Positions 17,764-26,084 of a stretch of 64,000 nucleotides of DNA are shown in pieces (positions within the stretch are counted from its first letter, which is position 1; the number at the start of each line of letters is the position of its first letter). The translations under genes and the position numbers were made by a program. Under the pieces are notes generated by a model. The model had not been told where the DNA came from, searched no databases, and saw only the letters and a list, made by a program, of their open reading frames with translations. This DNA comes from Nostoc mirabile CHAB5784. GTDB taxonomy: Bacteria > Cyanobacteriota > Cyanobacteriia > Cyanobacteriales > Nostocaceae. Location: positions 1 to 64,000 of the forward strand of contig NZ_JAIVFS010000015.1 of NCBI RefSeq assembly GCF_020829645.1, read 5' to 3'.

Positions 17764-17843
17764 TGACTGCCACTAATTCTTTGCAAAACCCAACCTTTTT
17801 GCTCCAAAATCTTACAAAGTTGCTTGCCAGAAATCGATTTCAT
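17757..17843 (-). pseudogene. hicA: HicA toxin, truncated to 28 codons
   Basis: The ATG at 17843 overlaps the hicB stop as ATGA, the usual hicBA coupling. It encodes KSISGKQLCKILEQKGWVLQ then RISGSHH, a perfect HicA N-terminus up to the catalytic GSHH, and then stops at 17757. The missing C-terminal half (ITVPVH... in the family) was replaced by the end of the DUF29 fragment from the opposite strand. It is presumably inactive. Confidence 0.75.
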
Positions 17844-18043
17844 ACAGCAATTTCGACAACTTGATCTGTTGACTCAATTGCATTACGACTGTTGGCAACT
17901 TCAAGCCAACCTTCAATAGCGTCCTTTAAGTTAGTCATTACCTCTTCTATGGTGTCTCCTTCGGTAATACAACCGGGAAGCGCGGGAACCTCTGCCCAAT
18001 AGCCGCCTTCTTCTGCTGGATGAATAATTGCTCTAATTTTCAT
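17840..18043 (-). CDS. hicB: HicB family antitoxin (short form)
   Basis: A 67-aa protein with the HicB signature IHPAEEGGYWAEVPALPGCITEGDTIEEVM (read in parts) and a downstream helix NLKDAIEGWLEVA. It lacks the DNA-binding tail of the longer HicB at 16505. Its stop overlaps the start of a truncated hicA. It may now be an orphan antitoxin, possibly cross-reacting with other HicA toxins. Confidence 0.8.
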   Translation of the reverse strand: MKIRAIIHPAEEGGYWAEVPALPGCITEGDTIEEVMTNLKDAIEGWLEVANSRNAIESTDQVVEIAV

Positions 18044-18085
18044 AAACTTGTTGAGCTAGTTTGTGAGAATATGCTAACAAGCATA

Positions 18086-18221
18086 GCTGCCTCTGGAATC
18101 GCACCCTGCATTCTCCTAAAAGCATCAATCAAATTCTGTAATTGTTGAGCTGCCTTAAAAACTCCCAACCCGCGCACCGTAACTTTTCCAGGATAATACA
18201 CAAAGCGCGTCTTGAGATTGT
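18086..18221 (-). pseudogene. mfd: Duplicated fragment of mfd 3' end (part A)
   Basis: This segment aligns base for base, without gaps, to 22201-22336 at the end of the true mfd, with about 14 mismatches in 136 positions by eye. It includes the codons for the C-terminal residues GAIPEAA. Orientation is the same as in mfd. It is not expressed as part of any long frame. Confidence 0.9.
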
Positions 18222-18388
18222 GGACTATGACTTCTACCCTGGTGAACCAAGCAAGTTAGTAGATGAATCAGAGCAGCAAATTGATGCTGAACACTGACAG
18301 ATAAACTGTATCGTCCTTACCTACTCTCTGAAAGAGCTTTTTGTAAACTTTCATTTCTGCGATTGAGTTAGGTATCTAATGGCTGGCA

Positions 18389-18517
18389 TAAGTAAGTCGG
18401 CATGATAAAACCCATGTATGTTTAGTTTTATAAAAACTCTGGAATGACCAATTTATAAGCTGTTTTCTGATTTTATATTTCGTCACATAGGTTGATTTTT
18501 TAAAACCGACTTACTTA
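18389..18517. mobile_element. MITE-like element, TIR TAAGTAAGTCGG
   Basis: The ends TAAGTAAGTCGG (18389-18400) and CCGACTTACTTA (18506-18517) are exact inverted repeats. The similarity goes on imperfectly inward (AAAACCCATGT against its counterpart). The 129-bp AT-rich interior has no coding capacity. I found no second copy in this window. Confidence 0.55.
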
Positions 18518-18892
18518 GCAGTAGATAGACGAGTTTATCTAATTTAAATTTGCAAATTAGATGTGGAACAGCTTACTGGCAAAGATATCTTTACAGGTGG
18601 TGCGGGTGGCGTTGGCGTAGCCCACCGTACCCCTACGGGGAAGCAAGCTACGCGTAGCGTCTCGCAGAGAAGGTATCGCTTTGTTTTCAATACATACACA
18701 ATCAAAATTTTTAAAAGTGATAAATAGTTGACTAGTATCCTAATATGCTGTAACTTGATGTCTTGTAAGTTAATCTGTGAAGTAAACAAGAAATCAACAA
18801 GCAAGACTCTCAATATTACTAGAGTTTCGATGAGATTTTCTTGCAATTCCAGCATTAACGATAAATGAAATATTTAAATTCGGAGAGTTGCG

Positions 18893-20656
18893 TTGACTAC
18901 AGCATCTAAGCTTGCGTTAAAGACTTGTTTGCTCCCTCTCACACTCAGTGCTGCCCTCTTGCCAGCTATCATAGGCAAAGCCCAAAACCCTCCTCCACCG
19001 GAGGCTGCAAGTGGTCGAGTTGAGCGTGAAGCTGTTCGCACAAATAAGTATGTGGTAGTAGCTGCAAATCCACTAGCATCAGCAGCCGGACGCGATGTTC
19101 TACGTCGTGGAGGTAGTGCGATCGATGCTGCTATTGCAGTCCAAATGGTACTGACGTTGGTAGAGCCGCAATCTTCAGGTATTGGTGGTGGTGCTTTCCT
19201 TGTTCACTACGATGCCAAAACGAAGAAGTTGGTCACTTATGACGGTCGAGAAACTGCACCGGCTGCGGCGAAACCAGATCGCTTTCTCGATGCCAATGGC
19301 AAACCATTACAGTTTTATGATGCTGTTGTCGGAGGTAAATCTGTAGGTGTGCCTGGGGTGTTACGAATGCTAGAGTTGGCACACAAAAAATATGGCAAGT
19401 TACCTTGGTCGCAACTGTTTCAAGGAGCTATCCAACTGTCTGAACAAGGTTTCCCACTTTCACCACGTTTGTACACTCTGCTAAGTAGGGATCAATATCT
19501 ATCTCGCAACGAGCCAGCTAAGAGCTATTTCTATCAACCCGATGGTACACCCAAGCCAGTTGGTACAAGATTGGTCAATCAGTCTTTGGCAGAGGTATTG
19601 CGTCAGATTGCCAAAGGAGGCGCTGATGCCTTTTATCAAGGAAATATTGCTAAAGACATAGTAGCTACGGTGAGCCAAGCTGCTGTATCAGGTGACTTAA
19701 CCACCACTGATCTAGTGCAATATCAAGCTAAACTGCGAGAACCAGTTTGTGGCACTTATCGAATTTACAAAGTTTGCGGTATGGGGCCTCCAAGTTCTGG
19801 TGGTTTAACCGTACTGCAAATTTTAGGTATTCTTCAACAATTTAATCTGGCAGCTTTAAAGCCAGCTTCTTTAGAAGCAGTCCATTTATTTTCTGAAGCT
19901 GGACGTTTAGCCTATGCTGACAGAAATTTATATATAGCTGACACAGATTTTGTTTCAGTACCAGTCAAAGAATTAATTAACCCTAACTACCTGAAGTTAC
20001 GGGCAGCAATAATCAATCCTGAACGTTCAATCGGTCAAGCCCAAGCAGGCAATCCATTGTTACAGCAAGTAAATCCCTTGGGTAAAGATCAATCTAGGGA
20101 TTTGCCATCTACTAGTCATGTTTCAATTGTCGATGCGGCAGGTAACGCTATTTCAATGACTACTAGCATTGAAGATGCCTTTGGCTCAAGATTAATGGTA
20201 CGAGGCTTTTTACTTAACAACCAACTGACAGATTTCTCTTTTTCGCCGACATCAGAAGGAAAGCCCGTTGCTAATCGCATAGAAGCCAAGAAACGCCCTA
20301 GAAGCTCAATGGCTCCCATGATGGTCTTTGATCGCAATGGCAAGCTAGTAATGGTAATTGGTTCAGCTGGTGGGCCGCAAATCATTAATTATGTCGCTAA
20401 AGCAATAGTAGCCCATCTGGACTGGGGATTGGACATTCAGCAAGCGCTATCTTTGCCAAATTTTGGTAGTCGTAATGGCCCAACTGAACTAGAAGAAAAT
20501 ACAGATGTTGCCAACCTCAAATCTGCTTTAGAAGCTAGGGGTCATACAATCAGCGTTATACAATTAACCAGTGGTTCCACCGGAATTGTACTGACTAATC
20601 AGGGGCTAGTTAGTGGTGCTGACCCACGTCGTGAAGGAGCGCCTTTGGGTGAATAA
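18893..20656 (+). CDS. ggt: Gamma-glutamyltransferase (glutathione hydrolase)
   Basis: Periplasmic enzyme that hydrolyses or transfers the gamma-glutamyl group of glutathione. It is made as a 587-aa proenzyme that cleaves itself before a catalytic Thr, here Thr407 in LPSTSHVSIVD. An N-terminal signal peptide (about residues 1-30, ending KAQN), the start SGIGGGAFLVHYD, GMGPPSSGGLTV and the small-subunit motif GSAGGPQIINY are visible. TTG at 18893 is chosen as start because GGAGAG lies 6 bp before it and the signal peptide begins there. The gene sits inside a split mfd duplication, so it was probably moved here. Confidence 0.93.
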   Translation: MTTASKLALKTCLLPLTLSAALLPAIIGKAQNPPPPEAASGRVEREAVRTNKYVVVAANPLASAAGRDVLRRGGSAIDAAIAVQMVLTLVEPQSSGIGGGAFLVHYDAKTKKLVTYDGRETAPAAAKPDRFLDANGKPLQFYDAVVGGKSVGVPGVLRMLELAHKKYGKLPWSQLFQGAIQLSEQGFPLSPRLYTLLSRDQYLSRNEPAKSYFYQPDGTPKPVGTRLVNQSLAEVLRQIAKGGADAFYQGNIAKDIVATVSQAAVSGDLTTTDLVQYQAKLREPVCGTYRIYKVCGMGPPSSGGLTVLQILGILQQFNLAALKPASLEAVHLFSEAGRLAYADRNLYIADTDFVSVPVKELINPNYLKLRAAIINPERSIGQAQAGNPLLQQVNPLGKDQSRDLPSTSHVSIVDAAGNAISMTTSIEDAFGSRLMVRGFLLNNQLTDFSFSPTSEGKPVANRIEAKKRPRSSMAPMMVFDRNGKLVMVIGSAGGPQIINYVAKAIVAHLDWGLDIQQALSLPNFGSRNGPTELEENTDVANLKSALEARGHTISVIQLTSGSTGIVLTNQGLVSGADPRREGAPLGE

Positions 20657-20728
20657 CAGCTAGTGTTGAGCAAGTATTTTCTCTTTTTCAATATCAAAAA
20701 TCCCTCAACAATTCTCTGGCACAAAACT

Positions 20729-21253
20729 ATGAAATGGTTCCCAAAAATAGCACTTACAACTACTATTAGTATTTTCAGCTTGCTAGGAAGCTCAGTTAAC
20801 CAAGTACAAGCTGCATTTCTGGACTACGCCTTTACACAATCAGGCTGGGAAGGAGGAGGTATCTTGTCTGGTTCATTTTCTGGTGTGGATCAGAATAATG
20901 ATGGGTTAATTTACACAAGTGAGTTAAATACGTTTGATTTGATATTTTCTGGCAACTCCAAAGTTCCGCAAGAGAAATGGTTGGGTGTATCTAGTTTAAG
21001 TTCTTTTGGATTTAACTCTAGTAATTCTAAATTAACTTTCTCAACTTATGAAAATTTAGATGAGTATACTGCTAATATTGTTGGTTTGCCTTATCTTAAT
21101 TATATTGGCAAGCCTTTTCTCACCAACTATATTACCTCTTCTGAAATTCAACCGCTTGTAGTTGCAAAATCGATTCCCGAACCTACCTTTGGATTTGCTA
21201 GTTTAGCTGTCTTGAGTTTTGGCCTATTACTTAAATTGAGCAACTCCAAATGA
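20729..21253 (+). CDS. PEP-CTERM sorting domain protein
   Basis: A 174-aa exported protein. It starts with KWFPKIALTTTISIFSLLG and a cleavage region at VQAAF, a standard signal peptide. The middle has SGVDQNNDGLIYTSELNTF, a pattern common in cyanobacterial PEP-CTERM proteins. It ends with IPEPTFGFASLAVLSFGLLL and a short basic tail, i.e. the PEP motif, hydrophobic helix and basic end recognised by an exosortase. GTG at 20663 would extend it by 22 residues, but the ATG at 20729 gives the proper signal peptide. It lies 72 bp after ggt. Probably a surface protein. Confidence 0.82.
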   Translation: MKWFPKIALTTTISIFSLLGSSVNQVQAAFLDYAFTQSGWEGGGILSGSFSGVDQNNDGLIYTSELNTFDLIFSGNSKVPQEKWLGVSSLSSFGFNSSNSKLTFSTYENLDEYTANIVGLPYLNYIGKPFLTNYITSSEIQPLVVAKSIPEPTFGFASLAVLSFGLLLKLSNSK

Positions 21254-21342
21254 TGGTTAACATCTGCGACTGTGCGAGATATCGTCATGACTTAGGCAAA
21301 AATTGCTAAAAAGCTTAATTTATCTAACCCCCTTTTCTGCGA

Positions 21343-21472
21343 GTTTCTAAAACGACGTGCAGCTTGTTTTCTGGTTTAATGCGACTAAATCCGAGTTTTT
21401 TCGCTAGCTGTTTGAGTTCCATGACTCGCAAAAGTTGATTTGCAGAGACTGGTAAAGTACCATAGCGATCGC
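21343..21472 (-). pseudogene. mfd: Duplicated fragment of mfd 3' region (part B)
   Basis: Aligns without gaps to 22384-22513 in mfd with only two mismatches in 130 positions. It corresponds to the part of mfd just upstream of fragment A. The match ends exactly with a HIP1 octamer GCGATCGC (21465-21472), directly before the 3' end of the toxin gene. Confidence 0.92.
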
Positions 21473-21481
21473 CTTTAAATC

Positions 21482-21820
21482 CTAAACTCCACCTTCTAAC
21501 TCCTCTAGAGCATCTACTGTCAGTGGTGCTTGGCCACTGTGGCGCACATACAATACATTAACTGTAGTACCTCGAATCGTAAAAAGTACTCGGTATACAT
21601 TTTTGGCTTTCCCATAAAGGAGTTGACATACTTCTTCTGGAAAAATTTCATGTTCGACTGCTAAAGCACAACGTTGGGGCTTCTTTTGTAAGGTAGCAAT
21701 AGCATTCATCAATCCTCGAAACCAACGATCAGCAAATTCAGGATTCCGCTCTCGATACCAGCGATAAGCTTGCTCAATCTGAGTTTCTGCGATTGGGGTA
21801 ATCTCAACCTGAAATGCCAT
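21482..21820 (-). CDS. ParE/RelE-type toxin
   Basis: A 112-aa protein of the ParE/RelE fold: [36 protein letters not shown], a basic [12 protein letters not shown] segment and the C-terminal strand [21 protein letters not shown]. Members inhibit gyrase or cut mRNA on the ribosome; which applies here is not decided by sequence. The frame is open 105 bp further upstream, but ATG at 21820 overlaps the antitoxin end by 17 bp and matches the family N-terminus, so I place the start there. Confidence 0.83.
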   Translation of the reverse strand: MAFQVEITPIAETQIEQAYRWYRERNPEFADRWFRGLMNAIATLQKKPQRCALAVEHEIFPEEVCQLLYGKAKNVYRVLFTIRGTTVNVLYVRHSGQAPLTVDALEELEGGV

Positions 21821-22067
21821 ACTTTTGCTGCATTTCTTGGACGAAATCCCCAATGGGGCGAGTTTGACCAGCGTTGAGTTCCTCGAAACCTTGTCCAATA
21901 CCAGCAATTGTCTCCAATTGATCAATCAGTTGGCGTAATTTGGTGGGGTCGATTTTGGCAGTGTCTAGAAAGGTGACAAGAACTTGAGAGCGATCGCTAA
22001 TATCTTGCGGTAACTGGGTGAGGTGAATTTCTCCATCCTGATAAATGCCTTCGATAGTTTTTATCAT
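21804..22067 (-). CDS. Antitoxin of the ParE/RelE-type module
   Basis: An 87-aa protein whose N-terminus IKTIEGIYQDGEIHLTQLP matches small cyanobacterial antitoxins with a beta-rich AbrB/DUF2281-like start. A helical, acidic C-terminal part (LRQLIDQLETIAGIGQGFEE) probably wraps the toxin. It is upstream of and overlaps the toxin gene, in the usual antitoxin-first order. The operon sits between mfd and an mfd fragment. Confidence 0.78.
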   Translation of the reverse strand: MIKTIEGIYQDGEIHLTQLPQDISDRSQVLVTFLDTAKIDPTKLRQLIDQLETIAGIGQGFEELNAGQTRPIGDFVQEMQQKYGISG

Positions 22068-22190
22068 GAGTTGAAGTTGGGTTAGTATTTCCTTTAATTC
22101 TACTAACTAGACTCAAAGGGCTGGGTCTAGAATTCCCGCCTGCTCAAAATGACATAGGTTTTCACTTGATGACTAATCTTTTTCTACTGA

Positions 22191-25100
22191 TCAAACAATA
22201 GCCGCCTCTGGAATCGCACCTTGCATTTTCCCGAAAGCATCAATCAAATTCTGCAATTGTTGATCTGCTTTAAAAACTCCTAACCCGCGCACTGTAACTT
22301 TCCCAGGAGAATAGACAAAGCGCGTCTTTAGATTGTCTGGTAAATTCGCCGCCAATAAATTCCAAGCGGGTTCTTCCATTGGTGTTTCTAAAACGACGTG
22401 CTGCTTGTTTTCTGGTTTAATGCGGCTAAATCCGAGTTTTTTCGCTAGCTGTTTGAGTTCCATGACTCGCAAAAGTTGATTTGCAGAGACTGGTAAAGTA
22501 CCATAGCGATCGCTCCACTCAGCAGCAATCTGCTTTAATTCTGATTTAGATTTAGCTGTCGCCACCGCCCGGTATGCACTCATCTTTTGATCCAAATCGG
22601 TAATGTAATCTGCTGGGATAAACGCCGTCAGGTTGAGGTCAATCTGGGTATCCTCCACTTGCGGAATTTCTTGTCCTCGGATTTCCCGAATTGCTTCTTC
22701 TAGCATTTCCATGTATAAATCAAAACCGATGGCATCCATTTGACCGGATTGTTCTGCACCTAGCAAGTTACCCACGCCTCTGATTTCCATATCGCGCATC
22801 GCTAGCTGATATCCAGAACCCAACTGAGTAAATTCCTGAATTGCTCGTAATCGTTGCCGTGCGGCATCAGATAATGCCCGTTGCTTCGGATAAAATAACC
22901 AAGCATGAGCTTGGATACCTGCACGTCCCACACGACCGCGTAATTGATACAGTTGTGCCAATCCAAAGCGATGAGCATCTTCAATCAAAATGGTGTTGAC
23001 TCGCGGAATATCTAAGCCAGATTCAATAATTGTCGTACAAACGAGGATGTCTGCATCGCCATTACTGAAGGTGAGCATGGTTGATTCTAACTCGCTTTCA
23101 TCCATTTGACCGTGAGCGATCACAAACCTAGCTCCCGGTATCACTTCTCGTAAATTGGCTGTTGTCTCTTCAATTCCGTCTACTCGTGGAACTACGTAAA
23201 ATACCTGTCCGCCTCTATCTAATTCTTGCCGAATTGCAGTGCGGATACTTTCGGAATTTATTGGTGATAGATGGGTTTTAATCGGTCGTCTGGTTGGGGG
23301 TGGCGTGGTAATCAAACTCATTTCCCGAATTCCCGACAAGGACATATACAAAGTCCGGGGAATGGGAGTGGCGGAGAGGGTAAGCACATCAACCTGAGTT
23401 CTCAGGCTTTTAATTTTCTCTTTTTGATTCACCCCAAATCGCTGTTCTTCATCCACCACCAACAGTCCTAAATCCCGGAATGTCACGCCTTTACCTAAAA
23501 GTTGGTGCGTACCAACTACTACATCTAATTCACCCGTTGCCAATCGCTTTTGAATATCGCGGCGTTCTTCAGCCGAACGAAAACGGTTGAGCAAACCGAC
23601 ATTTACTGGGTAGGGAGCAAAACGTTCTTTGAGTGTATGGTAATGCTGCTGTGTTAAAATAGTCGTTGGCGCAAGGAGTGCCACTTGTTTACCGGCGGTG
23701 ACTGCTTTAAAAACAGCACGAATCGCCACTTCCGTCTTCCCGAAACCGACATCGCCACAAACTAAGCGATCCATTGGGCGATCGCTTTCCATGTCGCGTT
23801 TCACATCTTGTACAGCTTTGAGTTGATCCGTCGTGGGTTGGTAGGGGAAAGAATCTTCCAATTCTTCCTGCCAAGGCATATCACCTGGGAAGCTGAAACC
23901 TTGTTGTTGCGATCGCGCTGCATACAGTTTCAACAAGTCCACTGCCAATTTTTTGATCGCTTTGCGGACTTTATTCTTGGTATTTTCCCAAGCTTTACCA
24001 GTCATCCTGTTGAGTTCCGGTGCTTTATCACCTGCGGCGCGGAACCGGGATAAAGCACCTACTTGATCGGCTGCAACTCTTAATAACCCATCAGCATACT
24101 GCACCACCAAATAATCACGGGTTTCATTATTAATCGTCAAACTTTCCAGCTTGACAAATTTGCCAACACCATGATTTCTATGAACCACATAATCGCCTGG
24201 ACGCAGCTTATTGGGATCAACTTGTTTAGAAGTAGCTTTGTGGCGCTTGCGGATATAGCCGGGAGTCGCCAAAGAATGCTGCCCAAAAAATTCCCGATCT
24301 GTAACGATTACCACTCGATATGTCGGCAGAATAAAACCTTCTAGTTCCGCCAGACCAGAATATTTTAGGGCTATGGGAGTATGGTTGATTTGCAGCTTAT
24401 CAATCGCTTGGTAGTCGCGGGGATTGGGGATAAACTGAGCCGGACAGTCATGTTCTTGCAACAGCGAGACAGAACGGGAAGGTTGAGCAGAAAGCAACCA
24501 GATAGAGAAATTGCGATCGCGTTCTTGGCGGATGGTTTCAGCTAGTTTAGCAAACTGGTGCGGCGTGACTGGAACAGGTCGGCTGGCAAGATTAATCCCA
24601 TCATTTTCTTCTGACAGTTCCGATAAATATAAGGTTTTAAATTTGGCAACGTCAGCCAAACACTCATCAAACGACCGGTGAATTTTCGGCAATGTTAGGG
24701 GAATGGGGAGTAGGGAATGGGGAGTAGGGAATGGGGAAGAATCTACCCCCACTCCCCACTCCTTATTCCCTATTCCCCACTGTTCCTGGGCATTTTCTAC
24801 CCAGCGATCGCTATGAGCATGACACTGTTCTGGCTCATCAATGGCAATCAGGGTATTTTCTGATAAATAGTTTAGCAGGGACGCTGGTTGCTCGAAAGCC
24901 AACCCCAAAAAGCGACGACTACCCTCCAAGAGTGATGAGTTCTCAGTGCTAAGTTCTGAGTCAGAATTTAACTCATAACTCATAACTCCTAACTCACCAC
25001 TATTCTTCAGTGCCGCCATGACGATGGGAGCAAAGCTAGTGGGGGTAAGAATTAACTGATCAACTTTGTCGAGGGCGGAACGTTGGGTTGCTGGGTCAAA

Positions 25101-25862
25101 TTCCCGCATTTGCTCGATTTCATCACCAAACCATTCCAGCCGGACTGGAAACTCAGATGAAACTGGGTACACATCAACAATATCGCCCCGTCGGCTCCAC
25201 TGTCCTTCTGTTTCCACCAGAGGTACTCGTTCGTATCCCAGAATAGTTATTTTCTCACTGAAGGCATTCAAGTCTAATTCCATCCCCCGCTTTAAGGTAA
25301 GACAGAATTGCCCAAAAGCTTCTGGTGGTGGTAAGTGGGGTTGCAGTGCCCCTTGAGTAGCTACAATTGCCAAATTTGTCCTTTGTCCTTTGTCCTTTGT
25401 CATTTGTTCTTGGTTTGTTTCTAATGACATAGGCGCTTCGCCTTCCCGCAGGGTATGACTAATGACCAATGACTCTTGAACGGCAGTTGCTCCACTTGGG
25501 GAGACCCCAAGACCGCACTGCCTCCTCTTGAGCAAATCTGCCAATACCTGCATTTGCCCCCAACTCATCTCAGTTTCCGGGTCAAAAGGTTCGTAGGGAG
25601 AAGCCTCGGAGGTGGGGTAAAAATGTACTGTTTGCCATCCCATTGCCTCCAGTTGTGCGTAAACGCGTCCAGCTTCTTCCAGGGTGGCACAAACCACAAA
25701 CAAATCCTTGCCCGTAGCCTGCGCCAATGCCGAAGCCACTAAACCCTTGGGTAGTCGAGGAATGCCATTTAACCGCAATTCTTGTTGTCGGTTTAACTTA
25801 GAAATAAATTCAGTGGTGAGCGGCGATCGCGCTAAGGCACGCACAATAGAAGAAAATGACAT
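22191..25862 (-). CDS. mfd: Transcription-repair coupling factor Mfd
   Basis: ATP-driven translocase that removes stalled RNA polymerase and recruits UvrA. It has the UvrB-homology region at the N-terminus, the polymerase-interacting (CarD-like) domain around [14 protein letters not shown] (about residue 560), translocase motifs [11 protein letters not shown] (about 705) and [15 protein letters not shown] (about 805), [11 protein letters not shown], the helicase C domain with [10 protein letters not shown] and GRVGRAG, and the C-terminal TRCF domain. At 1223 aa it is longer than most homologues. The excess lies in three repeat-derived inserts (about residues 113-161, 286-311 and 357-389), described under findings. 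Confidence 0.95.
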   Translation of the reverse strand: MSFSSIVRALARSPLTTEFISKLNRQQELRLNGIPRLPKGLVASALAQATGKDLFVVCATLEEAGRVYAQLEAMGWQTVHFYPTSEASPYEPFDPETEMSWGQMQVLADLLKRRQCGLGVSPSGATAVQESLVISHTLREGEAPMSLETNQEQMTKDKGQRTNLAIVATQGALQPHLPPPEAFGQFCLTLKRGMELDLNAFSEKITILGYERVPLVETEGQWSRRGDIVDVYPVSSEFPVRLEWFGDEIEQMREFDPATQRSALDKVDQLILTPTSFAPIVMAALKNSGELGVMSYELNSDSELSTENSSLLEGSRRFLGLAFEQPASLLNYLSENTLIAIDEPEQCHAHSDRWVENAQEQWGIGNKEWGVGVDSSPFPTPHSLLPIPLTLPKIHRSFDECLADVAKFKTLYLSELSEENDGINLASRPVPVTPHQFAKLAETIRQERDRNFSIWLLSAQPSRSVSLLQEHDCPAQFIPNPRDYQAIDKLQINHTPIALKYSGLAELEGFILPTYRVVIVTDREFFGQHSLATPGYIRKRHKATSKQVDPNKLRPGDYVVHRNHGVGKFVKLESLTINNETRDYLVVQYADGLLRVAADQVGALSRFRAAGDKAPELNRMTGKAWENTKNKVRKAIKKLAVDLLKLYAARSQQQGFSFPGDMPWQEELEDSFPYQPTTDQLKAVQDVKRDMESDRPMDRLVCGDVGFGKTEVAIRAVFKAVTAGKQVALLAPTTILTQQHYHTLKERFAPYPVNVGLLNRFRSAEERRDIQKRLATGELDVVVGTHQLLGKGVTFRDLGLLVVDEEQRFGVNQKEKIKSLRTQVDVLTLSATPIPRTLYMSLSGIREMSLITTPPPTRRPIKTHLSPINSESIRTAIRQELDRGGQVFYVVPRVDGIEETTANLREVIPGARFVIAHGQMDESELESTMLTFSNGDADILVCTTIIESGLDIPRVNTILIEDAHRFGLAQLYQLRGRVGRAGIQAHAWLFYPKQRALSDAARQRLRAIQEFTQLGSGYQLAMRDMEIRGVGNLLGAEQSGQMDAIGFDLYMEMLEEAIREIRGQEIPQVEDTQIDLNLTAFIPADYITDLDQKMSAYRAVATAKSKSELKQIAAEWSDRYGTLPVSANQLLRVMELKQLAKKLGFSRIKPENKQHVVLETPMEEPAWNLLAANLPDNLKTRFVYSPGKVTVRGLGVFKADQQLQNLIDAFGKMQGAIPEAAIV
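24690..24795. repeat. GGGGAATGGGGAGTA tract inside mfd
   Basis: Repeats of GGGAATGGGGAGTA and its mirror CCCCACTCCC lie within the mfd reading frame and add residues such as [10 protein letters not shown] and [11 protein letters not shown]. The same repeat type occurs in intergenic DNA at 15492-15528, 27420-27495 and 52509-52625. Confidence 0.8.
25375..25520. repeat. Mixed repeat tract inside mfd
   Basis: TTTGTCC heptamers (about 25375-25410) are followed by CGCTTCGCCTTCCCGCAGGG, ATGACTAATGACCAATGAC and the palindromic CTTGGGGAGACCCCAAG (25495-25511). All three are intergenic repeat types elsewhere in the window. Here they are translated in mfd and keep the frame. Confidence 0.8.
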
Positions 25863-25935
25863 AAGTACTACTAGCGGTGGGAGTCTTTGTGGATTAGAAA
25901 ATTTTGAGGCAGTTTATGTCAACTATTTTAAAAGG

Positions 25936-25976
25936 TTGACGGTTGACGGTTAACAGTCAACAGTCAACAGTCAACG
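25936..25976. repeat. GTTGACG/CAGTCAA heptamer tract
   Basis: Heptamers GTTGACG turn into CAGTCAA copies, giving two tracts that are inverted to each other and could form a hairpin. It lies in the divergent gap between mfd and the CorC-like gene. Confidence 0.7.
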
Positions 25977-26084
25977 TGAAAATAACTATTACTTTGTCTA
26001 CAGTAAAAGCATTTATAGAAGCACCTTTAATACTAGATACTAGGTATTGAGCTACGTTCGCTCTGATAAGCGGCAATTTTAAAC

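Larger units (their letters stand above)
18044..18892. other. Gap with mfd fragment, MITE-like element and repeats
   Basis: Between hicB and ggt there is no convincing intact gene. The gap holds the first mfd 3'-end fragment (18086-18221), then a short coding-like tail on the plus strand (18223-18297, containing YDFYPGEPSKLVDESEQQ and a stop) that I cannot assign. An inverted-repeat element follows (18389-18517), then a palindromic dispersed-repeat cluster around 18605-18680 (CTACGCGTAGCGTCTCGC). The last 150 bp are AT-rich and presumably carry the ggt promoter. Confidence 0.6.

Noticed and set aside
18544..18855. 103-codon frame on the minus strand
   Set aside because: Contains repeat-derived residues and AT-rich filler; likely the ggt promoter region.
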